From contig NZ_JAIXIG010000007.1 of NCBI RefSeq assembly GCF_020297365.1, forward strand, positions 990 through 64,989: 64,000 bases of DNA, read 5' to 3'. The translations under genes and the position numbers were made by a program. This DNA comes from Curtobacterium oceanosedimentum (GTDB lineage Bacteria > Actinomycetota > Actinomycetes > Actinomycetales > Microbacteriaceae). The notes under the pieces are model-generated. The model had not been told where the DNA came from and did not search any database. It saw only the letters and a list, made by a program, of their open reading frames with translations. Below are positions 53,678-61,493 of this stretch, one piece after another. The first letter of the stretch is position 1. Each line of letters begins with the position of its first letter.

Positions 53678-55206
53678 GCTGCCTCCTCGTGCGCCGGCTC
53701 AGGGTCCTCATTGTGCTGGGTCCGGTTGCGCTGCGTCGACTCGGTGTTGTCGGACTCCCGCTCGGCGGCGGCGGTGATGCGCTCGACCATACCGGGGAAG
53801 ATGACGCCGTGGAACGGCAGGATGCCGTACCAGTACAGACGCCCGGCGAGCCCCTGCGGGAAGTAGATCGCCCGCTGGTGGTAGTCGCTGCCGCCGTCGT
53901 CGCTCGGCGTCACGGTCATCTCGAGCCAGGCACGGCCGGGCGACTTGAACTCCGCGCGGAGCCGCAGGTAGCGACCGCGCTCGAGCCGTTCGACGCGCCA
54001 CCAGTCGAGCGCGTCGCCCTGCTCCAGACGCTGCTGGTCGCGGCGACCACGGCTCAGCCCGACGCCGCCGGCGATCTTGTCCATCCAGCCACGGGCGACC
54101 CAGGCGAGCGGGAACGAGTACCAGCCGTTCTCGCCGCCGATCGACTCGACGACGCGCCAGACGTCGGCGGCCGAGGCGTTCGAGTGCCGCTTCCGGTCGT
54201 CCACGTAGACGGTGTGCCCGGCCCAGTCGGGGTCGCTCGGCATCGGGTCGGCGGACGCACTCGACAGCGTCGCGCTGCGCCAGCTCGTCTCGACCTGGCC
54301 GGACCGCATCTTGTTGAGCGCCAGGCGGACGGCGCGACGGTACGAGGTCAGCCCGCCCTCGGGCTGCGGCACGACGTCGTCGATGTCGTGCTCCCGCTGG
54401 ACGCACTCGAACTGCAGCGACTCGATGATCGGGGTCGCGAGCTTGCGCGGGATCGGCGTGACGACGTTGAACCAGTGGGCGGCGAGCCGCGGGGTCAGCA
54501 CCGGCAGGACCGTGATCGGACGCTGCGGCAGCTTCGCCTCGACCGCGTACCCGTTGAGCATCTGGCCGTAGCGGAGCACGTCCGGGCCACCGATGTCGAA
54601 GGTGCGGTTGACGTCGTCGGCGATGTCGAGTGCGGCGACCAGGTAGTACAGGACGTCACGGACGGCGATCGGCTGGATGCGGTTGCGCACCCACCGCGGC
54701 GCGGGCATCCACGGCAGCACGTCGGTCAGGTGGCGGATCATCTCGAACGAGGTGCTGCCGGACCCGATGACGACACCGGCCTGGTACGCGATGGTCGGCA
54801 CCCCGGACCCGAGCAGGATCTCGCCGACCTCCTTGCGGCTGCGGAGGTGCTTCGACAACTCGCCGTCGGGGTGCAGTCCGCCCAGGTACACGAAGCGGCT
54901 GACCCCGGCGGCCTTCGCTTCGTGCGCCATGGTCTCGGCGGCCTGGCGCTCGGCGGCCTCGAAGTCGCCGTCGGCGCCCATCGCGTGGGCGAGGTAGTAG
55001 ACCGCCTCGACGCCGTCGACCGCGGTGCGCACCGCCTCGGCGTCCTGGAGGTCGCCCTCGGCGACGTCGACGTCACCGCTCCACGGGACGTCCTGGAGCT
55101 TCCGGGGGTTGCGCACGAAGACCCGAACGGAGTGGCCGGCTTCGAGGAGACGAGGGACGAGACGACCGCCGATGTAGCCGGTGGCGCCGGTGACGAGGAC
55201 CTGCAT
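53674..55206 (-). CDS. SDR family oxidoreductase with C-terminal DUF2867 domain
   Basis: 510-aa two-domain protein. Residues ~1-300 are an extended, atypical SDR with the NAD(P) motif VLVTGATGYIGGRLVPRLL and segments VEAVYYLAHAMGADGDFEAAE and RFVYLGGLHPDGELSKHLRS. Residues ~340-490 are a DUF2867 / SRPBCC-like lipid- or ligand-binding domain (WRVVESIGGENGWYSFPLAW, YHQRAIYFPQGLAGRLYWYG). The ATG lies 7 nt after TAGCGT (55219-55214). It heads an operon with an SGNH hydrolase and a membrane protein, suggesting lipid or quinone-related chemistry, which is inference. Confidence 0.88.
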   Translation of the reverse strand: MQVLVTGATGYIGGRLVPRLLEAGHSVRVFVRNPRKLQDVPWSGDVDVAEGDLQDAEAVRTAVDGVEAVYYLAHAMGADGDFEAAERQAAETMAHEAKAAGVSRFVYLGGLHPDGELSKHLRSRKEVGEILLGSGVPTIAYQAGVVIGSGSTSFEMIRHLTDVLPWMPAPRWVRNRIQPIAVRDVLYYLVAALDIADDVNRTFDIGGPDVLRYGQMLNGYAVEAKLPQRPITVLPVLTPRLAAHWFNVVTPIPRKLATPIIESLQFECVQREHDIDDVVPQPEGGLTSYRRAVRLALNKMRSGQVETSWRSATLSSASADPMPSDPDWAGHTVYVDDRKRHSNASAADVWRVVESIGGENGWYSFPLAWVARGWMDKIAGGVGLSRGRRDQQRLEQGDALDWWRVERLERGRYLRLRAEFKSPGRAWLEMTVTPSDDGGSDYHQRAIYFPQGLAGRLYWYGILPFHGVIFPGMVERITAAAERESDNTESTQRNRTQHNEDPEPAHEEAA

Positions 55207-55213
55207 GCGTCGA

Positions 55214-55243
55214 ACGCTACGCGGCGCGCCTGACGGGTAGGCT
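55214..55243. promoter_or_regulatory. Back-to-back -10 boxes of the SDR/DUF2867 operon and deoC
   Basis: TAGCGT (55219-55214, minus) and TAGGCT (55238-55243, plus) point outward, 18 bp apart, each 6-7 nt from its start codon. Both transcripts should be leaderless, and the two polymerases would compete for this short region. Confidence 0.55.
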
Positions 55244-55249
55244 TGCCCG

Positions 55250-55981
55250 GTGGACAACGCAGCCTTCCCCGTCACCGCCGATGCCGTCCGCGGCCTCATC
55301 GACCACGCGATCCTGAAGCCGGAACTCACCCGTGCGGACGTCGACGCCCAGCTCGACGAGGCCGCCGCCTACCGCGTGTTCAGCGTGTGCGTCCGCCCGA
55401 GCGACGTCGCGCACGCGGTCGGACGCCTGCAGGGCACGGGCGTCGGCGTCGGCACCGTGATCGGCTTCCCGCACGGCACCACCTCGACCGAGGCCAAGGT
55501 CGCCGAGTCGCTGCAGGCCCTGGCCGACGGCGCCTTCGAGCTCGACATGGTGCAGAACATCGGCGCCGCGAAGTCCGGCGACTGGGAGCGGGTCGAGCGT
55601 GACGTCCGCGCCGTCGTCGACGCCGCCGGGTCGACGGTCGTCAAGGTCATCCTCGAGACCGCCTTCCTGACCGACGACGAGGTCGTCGCGGCCTCGAGCG
55701 CCGCGCAGCGTGCCGGTGCGGCGTTCGTGAAGACGTCGACCGGGTTCGCCGGCGGGGGCGCCACCGTGGAGCACATCGCCCTGATGCGCCGCACCGTCGG
55801 CCCGGACAGCGGCGTGAAGGCGTCCGGCGGCGTGCGCGGCCTCGACACCCTGCTCGCGATGGTCCACGCCGGCGCCGACCGCATCGGGACGAGTGCGTCC
55901 GCCCGCATCCTCGACGACGTCGCGCACCGCGCCGAGACCGGCTCCGCCGCGTCGCTCGGCGACGACACCTCGTCCTACTGA
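55250..55981 (+). CDS. deoC: Deoxyribose-phosphate aldolase
   Basis: 243-aa class I aldolase splitting 2-deoxyribose-5-phosphate into glyceraldehyde-3-phosphate and acetaldehyde in nucleoside catabolism. The first motif LIDHAILKPELTRADV is near residue 15, the Schiff-base Lys in FVKTSTGFAGGGATVEH near 160, and the second Lys in GVKASGGVRGLDTLLAM near 190; SVCVRPSDV near 45 also fits. GTG lies 6 nt after TAGGCT. Confidence 0.94.
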   Translation: MDNAAFPVTADAVRGLIDHAILKPELTRADVDAQLDEAAAYRVFSVCVRPSDVAHAVGRLQGTGVGVGTVIGFPHGTTSTEAKVAESLQALADGAFELDMVQNIGAAKSGDWERVERDVRAVVDAAGSTVVKVILETAFLTDDEVVAASSAAQRAGAAFVKTSTGFAGGGATVEHIALMRRTVGPDSGVKASGGVRGLDTLLAMVHAGADRIGTSASARILDDVAHRAETGSAASLGDDTSSY

Positions 55982-56079
55982 GTCCCACCCCCGCCACCTC
56001 GACCAGGCCGACGCCCACCGGACGCGACGACGCGTCCGTGACCGGCGCCGCGCCTCCAGACCGCCGCATCGGAGCGCGC

Positions 56080-57033
56080 ATGTCCAGCAACGCACCCCAG
56101 TCCCCCGTCCTCGCCCTGGCAGTCGACCTGGGCGGCACCAAGGTCGAGGCGGCCCTGGTGACCGACCAGGGCGTCGTCCTGCCCGCCTCGCGCTTCCGCA
56201 GCCCCACCGGGCCGCAGCGCACCTCGGACGAGCTGCAGGCGGCGGTCGACGAGGTCGTGACGGCCGCGCTGGGCGCCCTGCCCGCCGACGCGGTCCTGGT
56301 CGGCGCGGGGATCGGCTCGGCCGGACCGGTCGACGAGGAGCACGGCCTGGTGTCGCCGCTCAACATGCCGGTGTGGCGTGGGCACCCGCTGCGCGACCGG
56401 GTGCAGGCACTGCTCCCCGAGGGCGTGCGGGCGACGCTGCGGATGGACGGCCTGGCCATCACGCTCGCCGAGCACTGGGTCGGCGCCGCGCAGGGATCCG
56501 ACCACGTGATGGGCATGATCGTCTCGACCGGTGTCGGCGGTGGCCTCATCCTGCACGGCCGCACCGTGAGCGGACCGACCGGCAACGCCGGGCACATCGG
56601 CCACGTCGAGTGTGGCGGGTACGACGACCCCTGCGCCTGCGGGGGCACCGGGTGCCTCGAGGCGATCGCGAGCGGCCCGAAGACCGTGGTCTGGGCGCGC
56701 GCGCAGGGCTTCGCGGGCACGACCGGCGAGGAGCTCTCCGCCGCCTACGCCGCGGGTGACGAGATCGCCGTCGCCGCCGTCCGCCGCAGCGGGCGCGCGC
56801 TCGGGCAGGCCATCGCCGCCGCGACGAGCCTGGTCGACCTGGAGGTCGTGGCGATCGGCGGAGGCTTCTCCCACGTCACGCCGGACCTCTTCGAGTACGC
56901 CCGCCAGGCCGTGGCGGAGCGGGTCGAGTTCGGCTTCGTCACCAAGGTGCGGATCGTGCCGACCGGGCTCTCGCAGGACGGTCCGCTCATCGGCGCCGCC
57001 GCACTCGTGCACCGGGCCGACGTCCTGCGCTGA
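56080..57033 (+). CDS. ROK family sugar kinase (glucokinase-like)
   Basis: 317-aa ROK kinase, probably ATP-dependent glucokinase or a related hexose kinase. The ATP-binding motif AVDLGGTKVEAALV is near residue 14, the catalytic region ... GNAGHIGHVECGGYDDPCAC near 170 holds the His/Cys zinc motif (CACGGTGCLEAIASG), and a second ATP motif VAIGGGFSHV is near 262. I chose the ATG at 56080 as the natural N-terminus; a GTG at 56038 would add 14 residues. The stop codon lies in an 18-bp tandem repeat. Confidence 0.9.
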   Translation: MSSNAPQSPVLALAVDLGGTKVEAALVTDQGVVLPASRFRSPTGPQRTSDELQAAVDEVVTAALGALPADAVLVGAGIGSAGPVDEEHGLVSPLNMPVWRGHPLRDRVQALLPEGVRATLRMDGLAITLAEHWVGAAQGSDHVMGMIVSTGVGGGLILHGRTVSGPTGNAGHIGHVECGGYDDPCACGGTGCLEAIASGPKTVVWARAQGFAGTTGEELSAAYAAGDEIAVAAVRRSGRALGQAIAAATSLVDLEVVAIGGGFSHVTPDLFEYARQAVAERVEFGFVTKVRIVPTGLSQDGPLIGAAALVHRADVLR

Positions 57034-57075
57034 CGTTCCGTCCTGCGCTGACGTTCCGCGCGGCGCTGACGCTCG
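57022..57075 (+). repeat. Three 18-bp tandem units over the ROK stop codon
   Basis: GTCCTGCGCTGACGTTCC occurs twice exactly (57022-57039, 57040-57057) and once with changes (57058-57075). Because 18 is a multiple of three, the TGA is repeated in frame at 57031, 57049 and 57067. Confidence 0.85.
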
Positions 57076-57079
57076 GCGC

Positions 57080-57127
57080 GGCGGACGGGAGGCGCGGGTC
57101 GGGCCCGACCCGCGCCTCCCGTCCGCC
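57080..57127. repeat. 48-bp perfect palindrome, family B
   Basis: Two 24-base arms (starting GGCGGACGGGAGGCGCGGGT) around GGGCCC with no mismatch, 47 bp after the ROK stop. Probable terminator; it resembles the copy at 9425 closely. Confidence 0.85.
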
Positions 57128-57182
57128 CGTGGGCTGTCCACAGGGCTACGGTCCGGGGCTGCGCATCCGGCAGGATGTGCGG

Positions 57183-57761
57183 GTGCCCCGCTCGCGACTG
57201 CTCACCGGTGACGACTGGCCGGAGGCCGAGCTGCGCGCGGCGGTGCTCGCCGGCGAGCTCGTCGCCGTCGGGCCGTGCTGGGCGTCGCCGTCCGAGCCGC
57301 AGACCGTGGCCCTGCGTGCGGCGGCGGTCGCATGGGCACTGCGCGACCCGCGGCTCATCGCGTGCACGGTGACGGCGGCGTGGGTGTGGGGCGCCGTGTC
57401 ACGCCCGCCGGAGCCGCTCGAGGTCTGCACGCCTGCCGGCCTCCGCGTGCGAGTGCGGGCGGAGGTGCGCCTGCGCGAGGTGCGGATCGAGGACGTCGAC
57501 GTGGTCCGTGTGGCGGATCTCCGTGTCTCGTCCCCCGGCCGCACGGTGGTCGACCTGCTCCGCACCCCGGCCACCGTCGCGGGCGGCTTCGGTGGGGTCG
57601 AGGCCACCGCCGTGCACGGACTGCTCGCGACCGGGGCGGCATCCCTCACCGAGGTGCTGGACCGCCTGGCCGCACTCGGCACGGTGCCGATGGCTCGGCA
57701 GGCCGAGCGGCGGCTCCGCGCGGTGCAGGCCGGAGCCGCCCCCGGGGTCAGCCCGCGCTGA
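57183..57761 (+). CDS. AbiEi-like winged-helix protein, unknown function
   Basis: 192-aa protein not clearly recognised. The N-terminal segment (SRLLTGDDWPEAELRAAVLAGELVAVG) and LRAAAVAWALRDPRLIACTVTAAW pattern resemble the AbiEi-type antitoxin domain found in many actinobacterial orphans. VRVADLRVSSPGRTVVDLLRTPA near 120 also matches such proteins. No AbiEii toxin gene is adjacent. GTG at 57183 was chosen; nearby GTG 57177 is equally possible. Its 3' end overlaps the converging rel gene by 14 bp. Confidence 0.6.
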   Translation: MPRSRLLTGDDWPEAELRAAVLAGELVAVGPCWASPSEPQTVALRAAAVAWALRDPRLIACTVTAAWVWGAVSRPPEPLEVCTPAGLRVRVRAEVRLREVRIEDVDVVRVADLRVSSPGRTVVDLLRTPATVAGGFGGVEATAVHGLLATGAASLTEVLDRLAALGTVPMARQAERRLRAVQAGAAPGVSPR

Positions 57762-60072
57762 CGCGGTAGACGTCGTAGACGGCGTCGATCCGACGCACGG
57801 CGTTGAGCACCCGGTCCAGGTGGATCGTGTCGCCCATCTCGAACACGAACCGGCTGAGGGCCAGGCGGTCGGACGAGGTCGACACGGTCGCGGACAGGAT
57901 GTTGACGTGGTGGTCGGTGAGCACGCGGGTGACGTCGCTGAGCAGTCCGGACCGGTCGAGCGCCTCGATCTGGATCTGCACGAGGAACACCGACTTCGAC
58001 GACGGCGCCCACTCGACCTCGATCATCCGGTCGGGCTCGTTCATCAGGGACTTGACGTTCGTGCACGACGACTGGTGCACCGACACGCCCTGCCCGCGGG
58101 TGATGAAGCCGACGATCTGGTCGCCGGGCACCGGGGTGCAGCACTTCGCGAGCTTCACCAGGATGTCCGGGGCCCCGCGGACGAGCACGCCGCTGTCGCT
58201 CGTGCGCAGCTGTCGGCTGGTGACCTGGCGCGGGAAGGCGAGCTCGGGCTCGTCCGTCTCCGTCTCGGTCTGGACGCCGGCGAGCACCTTCTCGATGACG
58301 GACTGCGTCGAGACGTGACCCTCGCCGACCGCAGCGTACAGGGCGGAGACGTCCTCGTAGCGCATGGCCGAGGCCACCTCGGCGATGCTGTCCTGGCTCA
58401 TGATCCGCTGGAGCGGCAGGTTCTGCTTGCGCATCGCGCGGGCGATGGCGTCGCGGCCCTGCTCGATCGCCTCTTCGCGGCGCTCCTTGGTGAACCACTG
58501 CTTGATCTTGTTGCGGGCCCGGGGGCTGCGCACGAACTGCAGCCAGTCCTGTGACGGACCGGAGTCGGGGTTCTTCGACGTGAAGATCTCGACGACGTCG
58601 CCGCTGGACAGCTGGCTCTCGAGCGGGACGAGCCGACCGTTCACCTTCGCGCCCATGGTGCGGTGGCCGATCTCGGTGTGCACCGCGTACGCGAAGTCGA
58701 CGGGGGTCGCACCGGCCGGCAGCCCGATGACCTTGCCCTGCGGCGTGAAGACGTAGGTCTCCTTCGCGCCGATCTCGTAGCGCAGCGAGTCCAGGAACTC
58801 CCCCGGGTCGCTCGTCTCGGCCTGCCAGTCGGTGATGTGCGCGAGCCAGGCCATGTCCTGGTCGTCCGTGGTCGACGAGGTGCCGACGTCGCGCCCCGCC
58901 GCACGCTGCTTGTACTTCCAGTGCGCGGCGACGCCGAACTCCGCCCGCTGGTGCATCTCGTGCGTGCGGATCTGGATCTCGACGGGACGACCCTGCGGAC
59001 CGAGCACGGTCGTGTGCAGCGACTGGTACAGGTTGAACTTCGGGGTGGCGATGTAGTCCTTGAACCGGCCGGGCAGCGGCGTCCACCGCGCGTGCACCGA
59101 GCCGAGCATCGCGTAGCAGTCGCGCACGGTCGGGACGAGCACGCGGATGCCGACCAGGTCGTAGATCTCGTCGAACTCGCGCCCGCGCACGATCATCTTC
59201 TGGTAGATCGAGTAGTACTGCTTCGGGCGGCCCATGACGTCGCCGCGCACCTTGGCGGACTTCAGGTCCTTCTTGAGCGTGCCGATGACGTTCTGCACGA
59301 ACTGCTCGCGCTTCGGCTGCCGCTCCTTGACCAGGCTGTCGATCTCGACGTAGAGCTTCGGGTGCAGGACCGCGAACGACAGGTCCTCGAGCTCGAGCTT
59401 GATCATCTGGATACCGAGCCGGTGCGCCAGGGGCGCGTAGATCTCCAGCGTCTCCTTGGCCTTGCGCGTGGCCGAGGCGGACTCGACGAAGCCCCACGTG
59501 CGGGCGTTGTGCAGGCGGTCGGCGAGCTTGATGACGAGGACGCGGATGTCCTTCGACATCGCGATGACCATCTTGCGGACGGTCTCGGCCTGCGCGCTGT
59601 CGCCGTACTTGACCTTGTCGAGCTTCGTGACGCCGTCGACGAGCATGGCGATCTCGTCGCCGAAGTCGGCTCGCAGCTGGTCGAGCTGGTAGTCGGTGTC
59701 CTCGACGGTGTCGTGCAGCAGCGCCGCTGCGATCGTGATGGTGCCGATGCCGAGGTCCGCGAGGATCTGTGCGACCGCCACCGGGTGGGTGATGTACGGC
59801 TCGCCGGACTTCCGCTTCTGCCCGTCGTGCGCGCGCTCCGCCACCGAGTAGGCGCGCTCGACCAGGGTGACGTCGGCCTTCGGGTGGTGCGAGCGCAGCG
59901 TGCGGATGAGCGTGTCGACCGCGCCGGCGGGCTGCGCGCGCGAGAACAGACGCGGCAGCAGGGAGCGGAGGGAGCCGAGGTTGCCGGTGGTGTTCGGACC
60001 GATCGGACTGGTCGGCTGCGAGGCCGACCCGGGACGGCTCGGCGCGGACGGGTCTTCGCGGGTGTCCGTCAT
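57748..60072 (-). CDS. rel: Bifunctional (p)ppGpp synthetase/hydrolase
   Basis: 774-aa stringent-response enzyme making and degrading (p)ppGpp. Domains in order: HD hydrolase (HPVAVAQILADLGI, HDTVEDTDY; about residues 80-200) with the HDxxED motif intact, so hydrolysis should work; synthetase (FDEIYDLVGIRVLVPT, RFKDYIATPKFNLYQSLHTT, IQIRTHEMHQRAEFGVAAHW; about 270-400); TGS (ETYVFTPQGKVIGLPAGATP, near 440); and a C-terminal ACT domain (VFLVQIQIEALDRSGLLSDV, near 700). The ATG has GGAGG upstream. Its short 5' leader consists of tandem near-palindromes. Confidence 0.94.
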   Translation of the reverse strand: MTDTREDPSAPSRPGSASQPTSPIGPNTTGNLGSLRSLLPRLFSRAQPAGAVDTLIRTLRSHHPKADVTLVERAYSVAERAHDGQKRKSGEPYITHPVAVAQILADLGIGTITIAAALLHDTVEDTDYQLDQLRADFGDEIAMLVDGVTKLDKVKYGDSAQAETVRKMVIAMSKDIRVLVIKLADRLHNARTWGFVESASATRKAKETLEIYAPLAHRLGIQMIKLELEDLSFAVLHPKLYVEIDSLVKERQPKREQFVQNVIGTLKKDLKSAKVRGDVMGRPKQYYSIYQKMIVRGREFDEIYDLVGIRVLVPTVRDCYAMLGSVHARWTPLPGRFKDYIATPKFNLYQSLHTTVLGPQGRPVEIQIRTHEMHQRAEFGVAAHWKYKQRAAGRDVGTSSTTDDQDMAWLAHITDWQAETSDPGEFLDSLRYEIGAKETYVFTPQGKVIGLPAGATPVDFAYAVHTEIGHRTMGAKVNGRLVPLESQLSSGDVVEIFTSKNPDSGPSQDWLQFVRSPRARNKIKQWFTKERREEAIEQGRDAIARAMRKQNLPLQRIMSQDSIAEVASAMRYEDVSALYAAVGEGHVSTQSVIEKVLAGVQTETETDEPELAFPRQVTSRQLRTSDSGVLVRGAPDILVKLAKCCTPVPGDQIVGFITRGQGVSVHQSSCTNVKSLMNEPDRMIEVEWAPSSKSVFLVQIQIEALDRSGLLSDVTRVLTDHHVNILSATVSTSSDRLALSRFVFEMGDTIHLDRVLNAVRRIDAVYDVYRVSAG

Positions 60073-60088
60073 GCTGCGCCTCCGACGA

Positions 60089-60130
60089 CTCGGTCCGAGA
60101 GCTCGGTCCGAGCTCGATCCGACAAGACTA
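60089..60130 (-). promoter_or_regulatory. Promoter and repeat-filled leader of rel
   Basis: CTCGGTCCGAG (60089-60099 and 60102-60112) and a weaker CTCGATCCGA (60113-60122) follow each other at 11-13 bp spacing; each is almost self-complementary. Just upstream on the minus strand is TAGTCT (60130-60125), a likely -10. Transcription from it would place the repeats in the first 30 nt of the rel leader. Confidence 0.55.
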
Positions 60131-60141
60131 CGCGTCCTCCG

Positions 60142-60489
60142 TCAGTGCCCGTGACGCGGTTCGCCCTGGGCGTCGCGCTCCACCGGAGCCCCCGACTGCT
60201 CCCAGGCGACCATGCCGCCCGTGAGGTTGACGGCCGGTACACCGGACTGCTCGAGGGCCGCGACGATGCGCGCCGAGCGGGCGCCCGAGTGGCACACGAC
60301 GATCGCCGGCTGGTCGCCACCGTCGATCTCCTGCCAGCGGTCCGCGAAGGCCGACATCGGCACGAGCGTGGCCTGGGGCGCGTGGACCTCGTCCCACTCC
60401 CCCTGCTCCCGCACGTCGAACAGTCGGGCGCCGGACGCCAGGCGACGCTGCGCCTCGGCGACGTCGATGTTCTGGATCTCGATCGGCAT
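60142..60489 (-). CDS. Rhodanese-like domain protein
   Basis: 115-aa single-domain rhodanese, a sulfur-carrying or arsenate-reductase-like fold. Conserved ASGARLFDVREQGEW near residue 20 and the active-site loop VVCHSGARSARI near 68, with the catalytic Cys, are intact. The terminal VNLTGGMVAWEQSG is typical. ATG overlaps the secF stop by one base (TGATG), so it is in the yajC-secDF operon. In mycobacteria this position before rel holds apt; here no apt is present. Confidence 0.92.
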   Translation of the reverse strand: MPIEIQNIDVAEAQRRLASGARLFDVREQGEWDEVHAPQATLVPMSAFADRWQEIDGGDQPAIVVCHSGARSARIVAALEQSGVPAVNLTGGMVAWEQSGAPVERDAQGEPRHGH

Positions 60490-61493
60490 CAGGCACCCGC
60501 CGCCGCGGTGTCGACCTCGTGCCGACGCTTCTCGGCCGCCTGCGTCTTCTTGGCATCGGCGTCCTTGATCTTCGGCTCGTTCTCGCGCAGGTGGGCGTAC
60601 ATGGGCGACGCGATGAAGATCGTCGAGTACGTGCCGACGATGATGCCGATGAACAGCGCGAGCGAGATGTCGCGGAGCGTCCCCGCACCGAGCACGTACG
60701 ACCCGATGAACAGGATCGCCGCGACCGGTAGCAGCGCCACGACCGAGGTGTTGATGGACCGGACGAGCGTCTGGTTCACCGCGAGGTTGACCGACTGCAC
60801 GAAGGTGCGATGCGACTCCTGCGTCGTGTTCTCGCGCACCTTGTCGAACACCACGACGGTGTCGTAGAGCGAGTAGCCGAGGATCGTCAGGAAGCCGATG
60901 ACGGCTGCCGGCGTGACCTCGAGCCCGACGATGCCGTACACACCGGCGGTGATGAGCAGGTCGTGCAGCAGCGCGGCCATCGCCGAGACGGACATCTTCC
61001 AGGTGCGGAAGTACAGCGCCATGACGATCGCGGCCAGGGCCAGGAAGATCAGCAGACCCCGGATCGCCTGGGCGAGCACGTCGGCGCCCCAGGTCGCACC
61101 GATGTAGGTGGAGGCCACCTGGTCCGGCGTCACGTCGTACGCCTCGGCCAGGGCGTCCTGCACCTCGGTGGTCTCGCGGTCGGTCAGCTGTTCCGTCTGC
61201 ACGCGGATGCCGTCCTGGCCGACCTGGGACACCCGCGGGATGCCCTCGGGGACGATCGACTCGACGGTCCGGGTCGCCAGCGACTGGTCGAGGTCCTTCG
61301 CGTTCGAGACCGTGAACTCGGACCCACCCGTGAACTCGATGCCGAGCTGGTACCCGCCGCGCAGCCACGGCACCGCGAGCGAGACCACGATGGCGATCAG
61401 TGCGATGAGGTACCAGGTCTTGCGGCGGCCGACGATGTCGTACGAGCGCTTGCCCGTGTACAGGTCGCTGCCGAACTGGCTGAAGCTGGCCAT
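60489..61493 (-). CDS. secF: Protein-export membrane protein SecF
   Basis: 334-aa partner of SecD driving late steps of Sec secretion with the proton gradient. Six membrane helices; the conserved start YDIVGRRKTWYLIALIAIVVS, the periplasmic-side GIEFTGGSEFTV near 65, and the membrane motifs LYDTVVVFDKVREN near 215 and TSVVALLPVAAILFIGSY near 255 identify it. The C-terminal ~30 residues are a charged tail. ATG overlaps the secD stop by one base. Confidence 0.95.
   Translation of the reverse strand: MASFSQFGSDLYTGKRSYDIVGRRKTWYLIALIAIVVSLAVPWLRGGYQLGIEFTGGSEFTVSNAKDLDQSLATRTVESIVPEGIPRVSQVGQDGIRVQTEQLTDRETTEVQDALAEAYDVTPDQVASTYIGATWGADVLAQAIRGLLIFLALAAIVMALYFRTWKMSVSAMAALLHDLLITAGVYGIVGLEVTPAAVIGFLTILGYSLYDTVVVFDKVRENTTQESHRTFVQSVNLAVNQTLVRSINTSVVALLPVAAILFIGSYVLGAGTLRDISLALFIGIIVGTYSTIFIASPMYAHLRENEPKIKDADAKKTQAAEKRRHEVDTAAAGA

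Noticed and set aside
57183-57761. An AbiEi/AbiEii toxin-antitoxin pair
   Set aside because: No nucleotidyltransferase toxin gene is adjacent; the downstream gene is rel on the other strand. At most an orphan antitoxin-like protein.
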